Part shown: positions 1-13,341 of the stretch, one piece after another
How the letters are laid out: each line of letters opens with the position of its first letter
Numbering within the stretch: the first letter of the stretch is position 1
DNA from: Tetrahymena thermophila SB210
Taxonomy: Eukaryota > Ciliophora > Oligohymenophorea > Hymenostomatida > Tetrahymenidae
Length of the DNA: 64,000 bases
Assembly: GCF_000189635.1 (NCBI RefSeq)
Contig: NW_002476075.1
Coordinates: forward strand, 1-64,000
Reading direction: 5' to 3'
Made by a program: the position numbers and the translations under genes
The notes under the pieces: generated by a model
Told to the model about the DNA's origin: nothing
Databases searched by the model: none
Seen by the model: the letters and a program-made list of their open reading frames with translations, nothing else

Positions 1-402
1 CCCCAACCCCAACCCCAACCCCAACCCCAACCCCAACCCCAACCCCAACCCCAACCCCAACCCCAACCCCAACCCCAACCCCAACCCCAACCCCAACCCC
101 AACCCCAACCCCAACCCCAACCCCAACCCCAACCCCAACCCCAACCCCAACCCCAACCCCAACCCCAACCCCAACCCCAACCCCAACCCCAACCCCAACC
201 CCAACCCCAACCCCAACCCCAACCCCAACCCCAACCCCAACCCCAACCCCAACCCCAACCCCAACCCCAACCCCAACCCCAACCCCAACCCCAACCCCAA
301 CCCCAACCCCAACCCCAACCCCAACCCCAACCCCAACCCCAACCCCCAACCCCAACCCCAACCCCAACCCCAACCCCAACCCCAACCCCAACCCCAACCC
401 CA
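1..402. repeat. Macronuclear telomere, C4A2 repeats
   Basis: About 67 copies of CCCCAA run unbroken from base 1 and stop at the junction CCCCATTCTTTAA near 402. This is the C-rich strand of the Tetrahymena-type telomere (GGGGTT read towards the end), so base 1 is the chromosome terminus. One unit at 343-347 has five Cs instead of four; otherwise the array is perfect. The sequence past the junction is ordinary AT-rich DNA, with no subtelomeric repeat family visible. Confidence 0.98.
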
Positions 403-625
403 TTCTTTAACTTTGTTAATTAAAATATTTTTATTTTTTAAATTTACTTTTCAAAAAATTTCTAATAAAATAAATAAATAATAAATTTTTTTAAAAGTTT
501 TTATAAATTTAACAAGCTAGAATAAAATTATAATTAAAGCATGAATAGTATTAAGCTAAACTTTAAAATAAAAATATATTTTATTTTTTTATTTAAATAA
601 AATTCTTCTTAAATATTTAAGATTT
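403..625. other. Subtelomeric spacer, 3' flank of the first gene
   Basis: Only 223 AT-rich bases separate the telomere from the stop codon of the first gene, which is transcribed towards the telomere. The spacer must hold that gene's 3' UTR and polyadenylation site. I see no repeat or ORF in it, and no copy of the 15-base chromosome breakage sequence. Breakage removes that sequence from mature macronuclear ends, so its absence is expected. Confidence 0.7.
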
Positions 626-3600
626 TCATAATTATTTTTTTTATTTTAAAATAAATTCTTCAAATAAAACATTTTCTAAAGCTTGGAGATTTAATGGTTT
701 AGTCAAGTAATGAGACATTCCAAAATCTGTAGCCTTTTACTGGTCTTTTTCAGAAAGAAGAGCAGTCCATGCAGAAATCGAAGGAACTTTAATTAAAAGG
801 TCATTACAAATATCTACTATATCAACTAAAACTTCAAATCCATTTCTGACTGGCATATCTAAATCTAAAAAAACTAAAGTAAATGTCCTACAACATGAAT
901 TTATACTTTTTTGTTCAATCAATTTAAGTGCTTGTTAACCACTTGAAGCTTTTTCTATAATAAATAAATATTATCTTAAACGTAGTTCTAGAGCACATAG
1001 GTTAAAATCGTTATCATCTATAAGAAGAATTTAAGAACAATCACACTTTCTATTCTAGTTCAATTAGATTAAATTATTTTAAATATCACCGTTAACATAA
1101 AAGCCATTAGTAACATTAAAATAGAGGAGTTAAGCTTTTTATTCTCCTATATTAGAGTCAGAGTGATATATAGAAGGCTCTGTTTTAAGTACTATTTGAC
1201 TTACTCTTCTGCTTTAATTATTAAATGAATTGCTATTTGTATAGTAATTGCTGTTGCTTGATATAGGTTATTATGAATTAGGTTAAATGTGCTTAGGTGT
1301 ATTTGGTTAAATAAATGGTGATAAATTTTTGATGTGATCTAATATTTATTAATAAAAAAATAAAATCAAAAATTTTAAAACAATTAAATAAATAATTTAC
1401 CTTAGTCTTCTTTATTAGATTTTTAAGCAATTCTTGGTTAAATAAAGGTATTAGGCTCTAATTTTTCTAGACTCTCAGCTGGAAAAATATTACAAGACTC
1501 TTATAAATTATCTTCAGCTTTATTATTTATATTAAATACGGAAAACTCATAGTCAATATCTTACTTAGATTGTATAAACTAAGCTTAAGTGTTATTAATA
1601 TTATTTTCTTCAAACTTTAAATTAGGCATTAAATTTTAATTAGATATTTAAAAGTTTTTATCCTATTAAATATTTTAATTTGAAAACTGACTTTCTTGTA
1701 TTTGATTATATTTGTTGATTTAATTTAATTAGTTATTAAATTAATCTTATTATGATTTCTGTTTTTAATTTTCTTAATATTTAGACCTAAAAGTTGATTG
1801 ACCATACTATGATCCTTCAAGCGTCATCTAAGATAACATTTTGTTGACAATTTAGTAAATAAACTAGCTTTATTTTATCATATTTTATGTTAAAAAGCTT
1901 ATTTTATAATTACTAGAATTATTTTGTATAGAGGAATTTAAAGATTCATTAAGGTCTTAATTATTTTCTTCTACAGAAATGAATGAAGATTGAAGTTCAG
2001 TAGATTCCATCATAGTATTTTTATGAGCTCTTTAATTATTATTTTAATTTTCTGTTTTATTTTTAATATCAAGCATATTTTTGTTTTTTTCACTTTTTTC
2101 ATCTAATTTAAATATTTATTTTAAATCTAAAATTGTTTCTTGATCTCTTTTATCACTATTTTCTTTTTGAAAATATTCAAACTGAATTAATTTATTACAG
2201 TCTAAAGAAATTTTTTTCTGCTTGGCCATTTTTTTTGTATTTTTAATATAGAATGTAAAAATACTCCCTTTAGCTACCTCACTGCTGGCAGTTAATGGTC
2301 TATTTTACCCTAGGCATATTGAAAGTAAATAGCAAATTTTAAGACCTTAAGACATATTACTATCGTGATAAAAATCTTGCTATTTATCTTTTCTCATATT
2401 AATATGTTGTTGAGTTGATTAATATAAGTTTTAGAACATCTATATTAGTTCATCTGAAGGTATACCTTCTCCACTATCTTTAACATCTACTTGAATAAAA
2501 TTTTTGAAAGGTTAAGAAAGGCTGATGCAAATATTTCCCTTTTATGTGTTTTTAAGTGCATTTGTAAGTAGGTTTATAAGTATTTATCTTACTTTAGATA
2601 AATCGCTATAAATCATTTAAGGGACATTTTCTTTGCTATAAAACTCTAGCTAAATATTTTTTTTTATGGCAGGAAGTTTTATAAAATTAAGGCATTCCAA
2701 ACATAGATCAGATAATGAAAAGGTTTATAGTATAATATTGACTTTACCTGGTTGAGTAATTTCAGATTTTTCTTGTAAATCATTGACAATGTTAAGAAGT
2801 ATGTATGATTAAAACAAAGCTGGGTTGATAAAACTATTTTTCACAAATTCATGTGTTGATTCTCGCGAATTTATTAAATCTAACATATTTATAATACAAC
2901 TAAGAGGAGTAGATAATTCGAGTGAAATTTATTTGTAAATTTATGCTTTTTATTAATTTACTTAATTTTTTACTACTCCTTTGAACTATGGACTAATTTG
3001 ATTAAATTCAATTGTAAAAAAATATTTTTTGAAACAAATATTTTTAGAGCAATTTAGTGTGTTTATTTTTAAATTACTTTTTGATTATTAGAAATTTCCA
3101 TCATAAAAACCTTATGGTTTAATGGAGTTTTGATTTTATTAATCTTTAGATTGTAAATAGTAGAAACCAGATGCCTTTTAAGTAGGTAAAGAAGGCCTTT
3201 TTATATTATTACATTAATGTTAATTAATTAAAGAGCTACTAACAAATTTAATATCATTTAAATCATTTATCACTTTAATATTATTTATTTTATTATTACT
3301 TGATTTAATACTTTTATTTGTGTTGCTATTCATTTTTTCTTTTTAATCATCTTCAAACTAGAAACATCCAATTTTTATTTCAATCAATAGATTTTTGTTT
3401 GATTTATTTTTTCTATTCAAGGTTAAGATCAAGTAATCATCAATAAATGAATACTTGTAAGCTTAGTCGAGAGAATTTTAATTTGTTGGTTTTTTGTTTT
3501 TGCAAAATTTTCTATGAATTAATGGAGATAATCCTATCTCCTAAGGCTCCAATAAGACCTAAGAACAATTATTAATCTAAGGATATGGTCTTGATAGAAT

Positions 3601-5217
3601 GATAAAGTTAATTAAATCTCCTAGAGATGCTTCTTCATTGTATCTAGAGAAAAATTTTAATGTAGCTGTTTTAATATCACATATTAAATTCTTACTTAAA
3701 AATATTTTTTGCAATGACTAATTAACATTTATTGCTTAAGAATTTATTTGGTTTAAATTATTTAAGAAATTTTATTGTTATCTTATCTCTTGCGAATCTG
3801 AAAAAAAGCTAATATTGTTTTAAGAATTTTAATTATTTTAAATTTAATTATAATAAAATACATTCTATTAATTATTTATGTCAAAATTATCATTTTCATC
3901 ATTATTTTTTTACTTGAAAAAAATGTTTATCTCTTTATCATTTTTCATTTTATTCAACAAATTTTCATTTTAATCAGTCTCACATGTAAATAATTTTTTA
4001 CTATTATCTAAATTTTAATTTTCATATTTTGCTTCCTCAGTATTTGTATGAAATTCGTCTATATTTTTTTCTGAAAATAATTTTTAATCAATATTTAAAA
4101 TATCTTTCTAAATGTTTTATGAGCTAGATTACACTATTTGTTTTTAATTTTTTTACGAATGGACTTTTTGATTTTATACTTCATCATTTTCGAATTTTAT
4201 CTTTATTTCTAAAAGTCCTTGTTTATTTCCTTATTCAAAATTTAAACAACTAGCTTAATCAATATTTTTAATAAGGCCATATTAAAAAACTATATTTTCT
4301 ACAGCTTTATTTTGAAAGATGACATTTTAATTTTAGTCTATTATTGAGAATCCAGTTGAAAAAATTTAAAAATATTAGGAAAGCTGACTTATTTTTAGTA
4401 AATCAGAGTTTTAAGTTTATTAAACATTAGTTTACTCAAGGATATTCATAAGTTCTATGTTATTAATACTTTTAGAATTATATTCTCTTTATATATGACA
4501 TTTACTATCATCCATTAAAGAATTTTAAGCATATTAAATGAACTCAGCATTATGCTATAGCACTTTTTCATGTAAATTAATACTCGGTGATGTACATCTT
4601 ATTTTATTTTTTATCTCGAGGGTTTTGCAATTTAAAAATATCTCAGGCTATTTATCCATTTTGTTTTAATTGTTGTAAGAATAATTAATATTGTCAATAA
4701 TAGAATCCATTTTATAAACTTCTTATGATGTTATTGATGCTGCATAAACAAATGCTAAAGTCACTCCTAACTGAATAGAAGTATATAAATCTATACCATT
4801 TATTCCTATTATATTTCTAACTTCTATGTATGTTACCTAAATTAGTAGAACATTTAAAATTCTACTATTATTAATAAGACTCATTGTTTTGTAACTAAAT
4901 TAAGTTAAAATCAAAGACAAACAAAGGTGGATATGCTATTATTTATTATTAAAAACATACTATTCTATTAACAAAATAGAAACTATAATAAAGGCTATTG
5001 AGATGACTCTTTTATCATTCTTATCCATCAAAAAATAAAAAATAATTATCATACATATAAAAACTATGAAGCATGAAAAGCCCAAATTCAAATAGAATTA
5101 CGTTGAATATTTTAATCCACTAGCAATTAGTATATATGCTAAATCTATAATGCTATATATCGAGATTATAAATATTTGTAATATATGCAAATACTTGTTA
5201 TTTAAGTTTGACATCAT
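626..5217 (-). CDS. Membrane hybrid histidine kinase with receiver domain
   Basis: Two-component hybrid kinase of about 1509 residues. Exons are 5217..1401 and 1338..626, with one 62-base intron. The first 170 residues are hydrophobic (starting MMSNLNNKYLHILQ) and look like several membrane passes. A PAS-like stretch (FSTGFSIIDQNQNVIF) lies near residue 280 and is followed by an Asn/Gln-rich linker. The H-box region near residue 766 reads ISLELSTPL where the family has SHELRTPL, so the phospho-acceptor His is Leu (codon CTC, 2920-2922). The ATPase boxes look intact: N box INLLTNALKNT near 880, G1 box DSGEGIP near 914, G2 box KGSIFTF near 987. The C-terminal receiver (about 1375-1505) keeps the acidic pair LLIDDNDFN, the acceptor Asp in VFLDLDMP (residue 1431) and the conserved Lys of LTKPLN. 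The gene ends 223 bases from the telomere. I am confident of the family; whether it autophosphorylates is doubtful. Confidence 0.9.
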
Positions 5218-8200
5218 TTTTAAAATCAACTAATAGCTAACTCTTTTTTTGAAAGATTAAAATTGATATTTTAATTGTTATTTATTCCTATGTTGTAAGT
5301 AATGCTTTTTTATTTAATAATTAATCAAACTTCTAAATTTTGTTTCAAGATAAGAAGATAATTTATTAAAATAACGAATTTGAGCTAAAGTTTAATTTTG
5401 AAAGTTTTAAAAGATGTTTTTTGAATAATGTACAAAATTTTAAAATATGTTTAATATGCAAATAAAAATATTTTATGAAACCAAATTTTTAACAGATAAT
5501 AATTTAAAAACTTTTTAGAAAATTTAGCAAAATACTTAAATAAAAATTATAAAAATGAATTATTTTTTATATTTTTAAGTTTTCAAATAAACTTTGAAAG
5601 TATCAAAAATGAATGAGCAATTGTTTAATTTTTAATGAAAAATGTTTACTGTTAATTTTCAGATTTAATAAAATTCTATTTTTTTTCGCTTCATAAAATG
5701 TTTGTTGATAAATAAATAGCATTTTAAGATAAATTTTGTTCTTTATTTTTTTTAAATAACTAAAATATTATCTTTTCTTTCTAATTAGCATCTGATTACT
5801 ATAAATAAATTAATATTGCTTATATCTAATATTATTTATTAATTGAAATGTATATAAATTTCTAATGCTAATTGATATGATTAAAGAATTTATTTAATGT
5901 ATTCTATATTACTGTTTCTAATTCTATATTTATTACACTGATATTCTTCAAATAGAATCTTAAATCTTTAGAAAATCAATAGAAAAATTTAAAAAAACAT
6001 CAATTATTACTTAATTATAAGATGTTATTTATATTTATTTGATTTTGTAATAATTTTTTTTACATATTTATTTTAAATATAAATCTTACTAATTACTTGT
6101 TATTGAAGCTATTAACAAAGAAAATTTTATTTCAATGTATTTTTTCTTATATTTACTGAAATATGAGACAATCAAAATTGAATCATTTTATTTATATAGA
6201 AATATAGGTTAGAATAATAGCTTTTCAAATAATAATTACATATATGTGAGACTCAAGTAATAATTACCTAAATATTAAATATGAGAATAAAAATATCTTC
6301 TTTTGCAAATTATTGAAATATAATATATAGAAGAAAATTAATAAATATTTTGCAAACTTAATATTGATAGTTTTTATTATAATAAATTAATAAATTAATT
6401 AATTTAATAACTAAAAAAATATTGATACTTATGGGCAGAAGCTAACAAAATCTTTCTTAAAGAGCTAGTGACAGACTCACTTCTCACTCTAATTAATAAA
6501 ATCCTAACAATTAATCTTATAATAGTTCATACTCCTCTAAACCTACCTATCCAATCAATTAAGTTAGGTAAGATAATCAAACAGTATATGGAAAAAACCA
6601 AAAGTGAACTAGAATTATTTTATACAAAAATAATAATAACAACATAAAATATGTTTACATTATATCTATTTATTTTTGTAAAACTTTTTAAAAAAATGAA
6701 CAATCGATTGAAAAAGGTTATTATTTTATTTATGAAACTTAGAGTATATCTAAGTAATTCATTCATATTATCTAAATTATTGTTCTTAATTTTTTTGTAA
6801 AAAGTTTGTACTTGTTTATATATCAAGTATTGTAGAATTTTTTATTGTAAACAATTTTGCTTATACAATATAATTAATACTAAGATTCTAAAATTTAGTT
6901 TTTATGAATTTTAAAAAATATTGTAATCTTAATTATAAATTTTTAAAATAATTTTTATTTTTGCATTTTATAAGTTTTTTGCAATTTTACGATAAATATT
7001 AAAAACAAATACAATTTTAAAGTAAATATAAAAGATTTAGGATAATTTATCACGAATAATCCATTTTCAATACTTTTATATCTCTTTTTAAGGAAAAAGT
7101 TCTTAATTTAATATGCTGATTGACTGCTAAATAAAAATTAAACAATGGAAATTTAAATAAAGCTTTTTAATAAATACATATCAAAAGTATTTAATTTTTA
7201 AATAAATTGTTCTTAAAAAAAATATTTTAGTTTATTATAAACTACTTATCATAAAAAATGATGAATCTTTATTTTTATCTTAATAAATAAGTTTCAGATA
7301 ATGAAATATAGGTCTAAGAGCTTTTAAATATTGTATTTATTGAATAAAGAAGTTGTTTGCTTTTCTATTATTTGATAAATTTATTGCCAATTAAAAAATT
7401 AATTTTTACTTACTTCATATCTTTAATAAATCCATTTAAATTGATAGATTTATATATATTTAGAACAATTAATTATTAAAAACTATTATAAAAGAAAGAT
7501 TATTATAAATATTTTTTTAAACTTTATGTTTAATTTTATTTTTTTTCATTTTGCTCAATTAGCATCGTATTCTAGTATAGAAAATTTTCAATTATAAATA
7601 AGAAAAGAAATATATAAATAATTATATTTTGCATGGTTTAAAATATGAAACATTATATTACATCTCAAATTTTTTAAAAAATAGATAAACTCTGCTTTCC
7701 AATATTATTTTTTATTTTGATTTATTTTATCGCCATAGATTTTAAATAAAGAACTTATAAACATGTCTCAAAAAAAAAATAAAAAATAACACTAAATGAA
7801 TATCTACTTACAAATAGAAAATTTTACTAAAATTTTATTCTTCTTTAAATTTTTTAAAAGACCTCACATTTTCCAAATTTCCAAATTAATTATTATCAAA
7901 TTTATTTTGAGAAAAACTTAATTAAATTAATATTATAAAATTTGGAAATGGCATTTAGCATTTAAGATCAGAGTATATACAATAAGAATTACTTAAACTA
8001 TTAAAAATGTATTAATTTCCAAAAAAATTATAGAAAAGTGTAAAAAACTTGATGTTAAGCAAATTATATTTATTATTAGTAAATTATAACTCTATTTTTT
8101 ACTAAAAATTATCAAGTTAATTTATTAAAAGAATTTAATTTTATAGTGCGCTGCTTTAATTTTCTTTAACTATTATTACATATTAGCCACAAATAATCTT

Positions 8201-9254
8201 TTATGTTTCTAATTTCGCTAAGACTTTAAATTATTTAATCATATATTATTATATTTTTATTATAAATATATTTTGTGCAATAATGCTTGTTATATTTTCT
8301 TTCTTTGAATTTAATTGTTTCTTAACAATATACAAATCGGTTCTTCATATTTTAATGCAATAGAAATACTTATTTAAAAAATAAAGTCAAACAATACAAT
8401 ATATATTATAGAAAATTATTAAAATCAATTATAAAGTTTGAAATATTGTTTTATTTCTTTTTGTGATTAGTTAGTTTTTTAGTTCATTAATACTTTAAAA
8501 TAAATTAAAAGCTTGAATTTATAAAAATAAGTATCATTAAATCATTTAAAAATTAATCCATTTGTTTTATGTAGTTTTTATTAATAGAATAAATAATTAT
8601 ATAAATAATAATTCAGTAATTAAGACTTCGTAGTAGCTGCATCTATTAATAGATATGGTAAAAATTATTTTGGTTTAATAAAGGAGTATTTATTTGTTAC
8701 TTAAATTTAAAGGAGTAGAGGATTTCATGAAATTTATTACTTTGATCTAATAAACATTTTTTTGAAATACTTTTACACTATTTTAAATTGTATTTTTCAT
8801 CCCTTGAAATTAATGTATTTATCAAAAAGAAATGAACCAATTATTAATTAAAGTATAATAAAAACTAATTTGCAATTTTAAGCCACAAATTTTTATTACT
8901 TTTTTGAATAAACATAAATGGTGATTGACAAACTTTTTTCTATCAAATTAATACCGTTGATTCTGTAAGTTAAGGTAGAAAAAAAAAAGAATAAAAAAAT
9001 TTGAGCAACTTAAATTAAAATTCTTATTAACTTGAATTAAAACACCTTCAATAAGACTCTTAACTTCTAAAATTGACGGTAGAATGTATTTATTTATGAT
9101 TTAACATTTAGTAGACAATTGATTTCCTGAAAAAGTTATCTAATAAAGCATATTTATAAATAAGAATAGGTGTCCTCAAAAAAAATAATAATTAAAATAA
9201 AAAGCTAAAAACTATTAATTGACACAAAAATATATAAATTAAAAAATAGAGAAG
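5218..9254. other. 4 kb intergenic region, no convincing gene
   Basis: This very AT-rich stretch lies between the divergently transcribed histidine kinase (-) and the next + gene, so it should hold both promoters. No reading frame shows sustained coding character in the ciliate code, and I see no tRNA or repeat array. The only compositional break is the GC-richer island at 6431-6606, listed separately. Confidence 0.6.
6431..6606. other. GC-richer island, unidentified
   Basis: About 175 bases stand out from the surrounding A/T-only sequence by frequent G and C. The ciliate reading frame is open on the + strand (beginning WAEANKIFLKELVTDS) and partly open on the minus strand (RVRSESVTSSLRKILL), but neither has a convincing ATG, splice sites or a recognisable domain. 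It may be the eroded remnant of a gene or an unannotated structural RNA. I cannot decide between these from sequence alone. Confidence 0.3.
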
Positions 9255-11896
9255 ATGATTTCTGAGTATGTTAAAAACATGGATATTTTTTCTTAGTCTT
9301 TCTAGTTTAACACAGGAAAACTAAGGGATAGAAAAAGGACATTCGTAGGCACTTTCCTAACTTTGTCTATCATGGCAGCGACTCTTTATTATTTCATATA
9401 TTTATTCGTAAAGTATATGGATAATTAAATAGATCCTAAATTTAGAGTGTAAAATTTCATTTCGAATGATCTCATTAGCATACCCCTAAGCAATGAATTA
9501 ATTGCTTTCTAATATATTGAACCTATTGGTAACTTAAGTATAGACCAAATATAAGCTAAAACAAATAAGACTTATATTGTAACTTTAGCTAATTTCATGT
9601 ATACTGATAACAACGGTTATTTTATGATGCCTTTGAATGTTATCCCATGTAATAATACACTACTTTAAGGATATAGGTGTATAGATATGTCTAAAGTGCC
9701 GTCTAATTACACTTTAATGCTAAACTCTAAAAACAGAGCATAATCTTAAATTAGTATAGTATCATATAGATGCTAAGACACAGATCGCTATAAAAGGTTT
9801 GTACCCGATAATTGTGCAAATTTAACTGATATTAATAAATTCATTAGTAAATTGGGAAATACTCTGAACGTTAAACTAATTACTTCATAGTACAACATTA
9901 CAGCTAAAGAATTTTAAGACAGCTACAAAACTTTCAATTTATTAATATCTCCAACTTAAATTATGTACACAGAATTTAAAGCACAAAATTAAATTACTTC
10001 TGTGAAGGACGGATACATATTTTAATCTGAAAAGTAATATTTTTCTCCTATCTCTTATACAACAGTTACTTAGACTTTAGACACAGATTTAGTTTTAAAA
10101 TAAGCAGGAGCAAAATATTTTTAGCAATTCTTTGTAGATGTAGAAGAAACAATCTATTAGACATAAATTTAATATCCAACACTTCCAGAAATCTTAGCTC
10201 TTTGCAACACTACTCTCTCTTTATTGATGTGTTTAGGATTTTTTGGAAGACAAATGGCACAGAAGTTGATTAGACAAGAACTTTTTCTATTAATTTTACA
10301 AAATTTCTATCAAGGTACTTATGAAAAAGTTTTGAGAATACATAAATTTATATAACCAAACGAATAGGATCATCCTAAAAAAATCAATTATTTAAGTGAA
10401 TCAGCTGAATTGTAAGAAAACCCAAACCCAATTACAGTACCTAATATACATACTAATTCCAGATAGAATTAATTTACTCAGTAGGACACTAACTTACAAT
10501 AAATATAGGATGCTGTATTAGAAGATGCTTCTGTAGGAGAAGGTCAAAGCCCAGTTATAATTCCTGAACTAAGTATCAAATCTAGTGGCCAAATAATTAA
10601 TTAGCTAGATTTACAATCAGACACTAAAAGAGACTGTATCATTGACTAAGAAACAATCTTTTCAAGTAGAAATAATATGTAAAAATTATCTGATGAAGAA
10701 AATAAAATACTTGATTAAATTAAAAAAGAAGAATCAAACACTAATAGTTTTAGTATGCAAAAAACATAAGAATTTAGATTATAGACTGTTAATCCTAGCT
10801 ATGACTCAGAGAAGCAAATATTACAATTTAATAAAAGGTAATCAATTTTAACTGACCTTAAAAGTCAAAAAACTGCACCCAATAGAACAAGTATAACTAA
10901 ACAACTTTTTGAAAGAAGGTAAATGTAACCCATAGTTAGCTAAATTGCTATAAATAGTTGTGATAGGACAGAAAATAATCTTAAATTTGATATTTCACCC
11001 TTAAGAACAGAAAAATCCCCAACAATTTAAGATAGTAATAAAATTAGTAACCTCATAAAATTGAAACCATCAAAAATACCTTCGATACAATAGCATGAAA
11101 AAATAAATATCAACGAAGCCGAAAAAAGTCCTAATAGCAGTTTGGAGTCAAAGCTAAAGAGCATAAATAATTAGTCTATATTTAAGAAAGTAGAGCATAG
11201 TCTTTTTAAATTCAGGTAAATTAAATTAATTTATAAGTAGAACATATAAGTATGGGAGACTTTTATATTGATTAAAATTAATTATAAAAAAAAAATAAAA
11301 TTTTTCATTAGTATTTGATGATTAATAAATCAAATATAGTTTTTACCCCTAATTTTATATAAAATCATAAAGCAAAATAAATTATCTCTAATTATATAAT
11401 AATTTTTTTTAACAAGTATGTTTAAGAAGAAAGAGTTTTTGTCAGAGAAAGGAATAGATTAAGAGACAATCTTCTCTATCGAAAAATAAGTTAATAGCAG
11501 CTTAGATTTTTCATAAGTGTATTAGGAAATATTGTTTTGTAAAAAAGCTATAATGATGATTTTAACTAAAGAACAATTTGCTGCTTTAAAGCTAGTTGGA
11601 TGTTCAGAAAGATTTTCAAAATAACTTACTAAAAGCTTTGATGAATTAAAAAGTATGATGAACATATTCATTTTCAAAATTTAATATATCAAAATCTTAT
11701 TTTCAATCATAATTATTAATTCTAAATACAAATTAATTAAAAAATAGATTGTTAAATGAGTCACTTTGAAGAATAGTTCGCAATTTAACTTTTGGAAGAA
11801 GTATAAATAAAGTATATTAATTAATTTATAGAGAAATTTTCTAAAAAAGGAAACATAAGTGAGTTAGATAAAAAAATTTATTAATCATTAGGTTGA
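9255..11896 (+). CDS. Two-pass transmembrane protein, ciliate type, function unknown
   Basis: A 781-residue protein with exons 9255..11215, 11417..11652 and 11748..11896 (introns of 201 and 95 bases; lengths sum to 782 codons). A short cytoplasmic start (MISEYVKNMDIFSQSFQFN) leads into a first membrane segment near residues 32-55 (TFLTLSIMAATLYYFIYLF). A lumenal or extracellular domain of roughly 270 residues follows, with scattered Cys and N-glycosylation-like Asn sites (NTT, NYT, NIT, NLT). The second membrane segment is near 320-345 (LALCNTTLSLLMCLGFF). The remaining 430 residues are a Gln/Ser/Lys-rich, probably cytoplasmic tail. I recognise no catalytic domain. The layout resembles a family of ciliate membrane proteins of unknown role, but that is from memory. 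The splice model for the last two exons is good because the frame closes on TGA, but it is untested. Confidence 0.8.
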
Positions 11897-12294
11897 ATTG
11901 TTTTGTAAACTTTTATTTGTTTTACATTTATCAAAATAAATAAAATTTAAAATTGCTAAATATTCTCTTATTTAATTTTTTCTTTAGAAAATCTTTATTT
12001 TTTTACAAATAAAAAAATGCTTTAAGTATGAGAAAATATTTAAAAATGTTTCAAAAAAGTACTCTTTTTACTCCTTTATTTATCTTAATAGTAAAAATAT
12101 GAAATTTTATTATATTTAATTTGCTAATAATTTTTTATGAGATATCTTAACCTTCAAATTATCTAATTATTTATTTAAAAAATCAGATCAGAAATAAAGA
12201 TATTTCAAATCATTCTAATTTTGTTTTAAAACTTTACTCGTTATAAAAAATATATAATACGATTTTAGAATTTAAATGATATAAAATATTTTTA
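11897..12294. other. Convergent intergenic spacer
   Basis: About 400 AT-rich bases lie between two genes that converge here (the two-TM protein on + and the aldo/keto reductase on -). The spacer should contain both 3' UTRs. No ORF or repeat is visible. Confidence 0.6.
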
Positions 12295-13341
12295 TCATCT
12301 TCTGGGAGGGAATGGAGCGAAAGTCTTAAAGTTAACGCCTTGGTCTGGGGTGTTACCAAGAATTTCGTCAATTTTTTTGATTACTTCAGGAGTAATTTTC
12401 TTGTATAGTTCAACACATTTAACTGTTTCTTCTAATTATTCTGGTCTAGAACAACCAGTAATAGCAGTGGAAACATCCTTATTAGCAATAACCCAACTCA
12501 TTGCTAATTAAGCTTAGCTCATGCCCAATTCTTTAGCGAGAGCTTCAAGACTAGTCAAAATCTTAATTAGTTTGTCTTTTTTTTCAGGAGCAAAATAGTT
12601 GTTCCAAATACCTTTAAGGAAAGCGTTTTCTGAAAAAGTTTCCCATCTGGCACCTGAAGGAATACCTCCAATATTATATTTACCAGTAAGAATACCTCCG
12701 GAAAGAGGGCTCCAAACAGTACTACCCATTCTAGTTTTATCGAAGAGAGTTGCATAATCAGCTTCAAATCTATCTCTTACAAACATGTTGTATTGAGGTT
12801 ATTCTGCAGATGGTTTTATTAAGTTCTTTTCAGCACAAACTTCTCTTGCTTCGTAGATTTAGGCAGCAGTCCATTCAGAAGTACCCCAATAGTGGATGTA
12901 ACCTTCTTAAATTAATTCAGTAAAGGCACGGGCAACTTCTTCAAGAGGAGTTTCATGATCATATCTGTGGCAGAAGACGATATCAACATAGTCTAATTGG
13001 AGTCTCTTGAGAGAGTTTTTAACACCTTCTTTAATATGTTTTCTATTCAAACCTAAGGCATTAACCTTTTTAAGGTCACTAGTTCCCCAGTATATCTTTG
13101 TAGAGATGACTAAATCTTCTCTAGGAACATTAAGTGCTTTAAGTGCAACACCAAATTATTTTTCACCTTCTCCGTAGCCATAAAGCTCAGCAGTGTCAAA
13201 GAAATTAATACCTAAATCCCAAGCTTTTTTTACATGTAAATTAGTTCTATCTTGCCAATCAGGAAGATCACTGTTAAGCCAATTACCAAAACTTATGACT
13301 GATACCTTTAAACCTGTGTTACCTAATAATCTGTATTCCAT
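12295..13341 (-). CDS. Aldo/keto reductase, potassium-channel beta subunit-like
   Basis: A complete intronless gene of 348 residues, about the usual length for an NADPH-dependent aldo/keto reductase (TIM barrel). It opens with the family start MEYRLLGNTGLKVSVISFG. The catalytic tetrad is visible: Asp49 (INFFDTAELYG), Tyr54, Lys82 (ISTKIYWG) and His125 (VFCHRYDHE). The barrel continues through a YIHYWGTSEW segment (strand 6 region), SPLSGGILTGKYN and the C-terminal cofactor-binding SRPEQLEE segment, which is typical of the Kv-beta/YghZ-like branch. It ends NFKTFAPFPPRR before TGA. Substrate cannot be told from sequence; members reduce aldehydes and ketones, and Kv-beta proteins bind channels. 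The gene is more GC-rich than its neighbours and uses few TAA/TAG Gln codons, which fits high expression. A transferred bacterial origin is possible but not shown. Confidence 0.95.

Noticed and set aside
402..700. Chromosome breakage sequence near the telomere
   Set aside because: I looked for the 15-base Tetrahymena motif and did not see it; it is removed from mature macronuclear ends.
6620..6826. Short minus-strand hydrophobic frame in the gene desert
   Set aside because: Its apparent start is a TTG, not an ATG; the sequence is A/T-driven Ile/Phe/Lys composition and stops at TGA soon after in the ciliate code.
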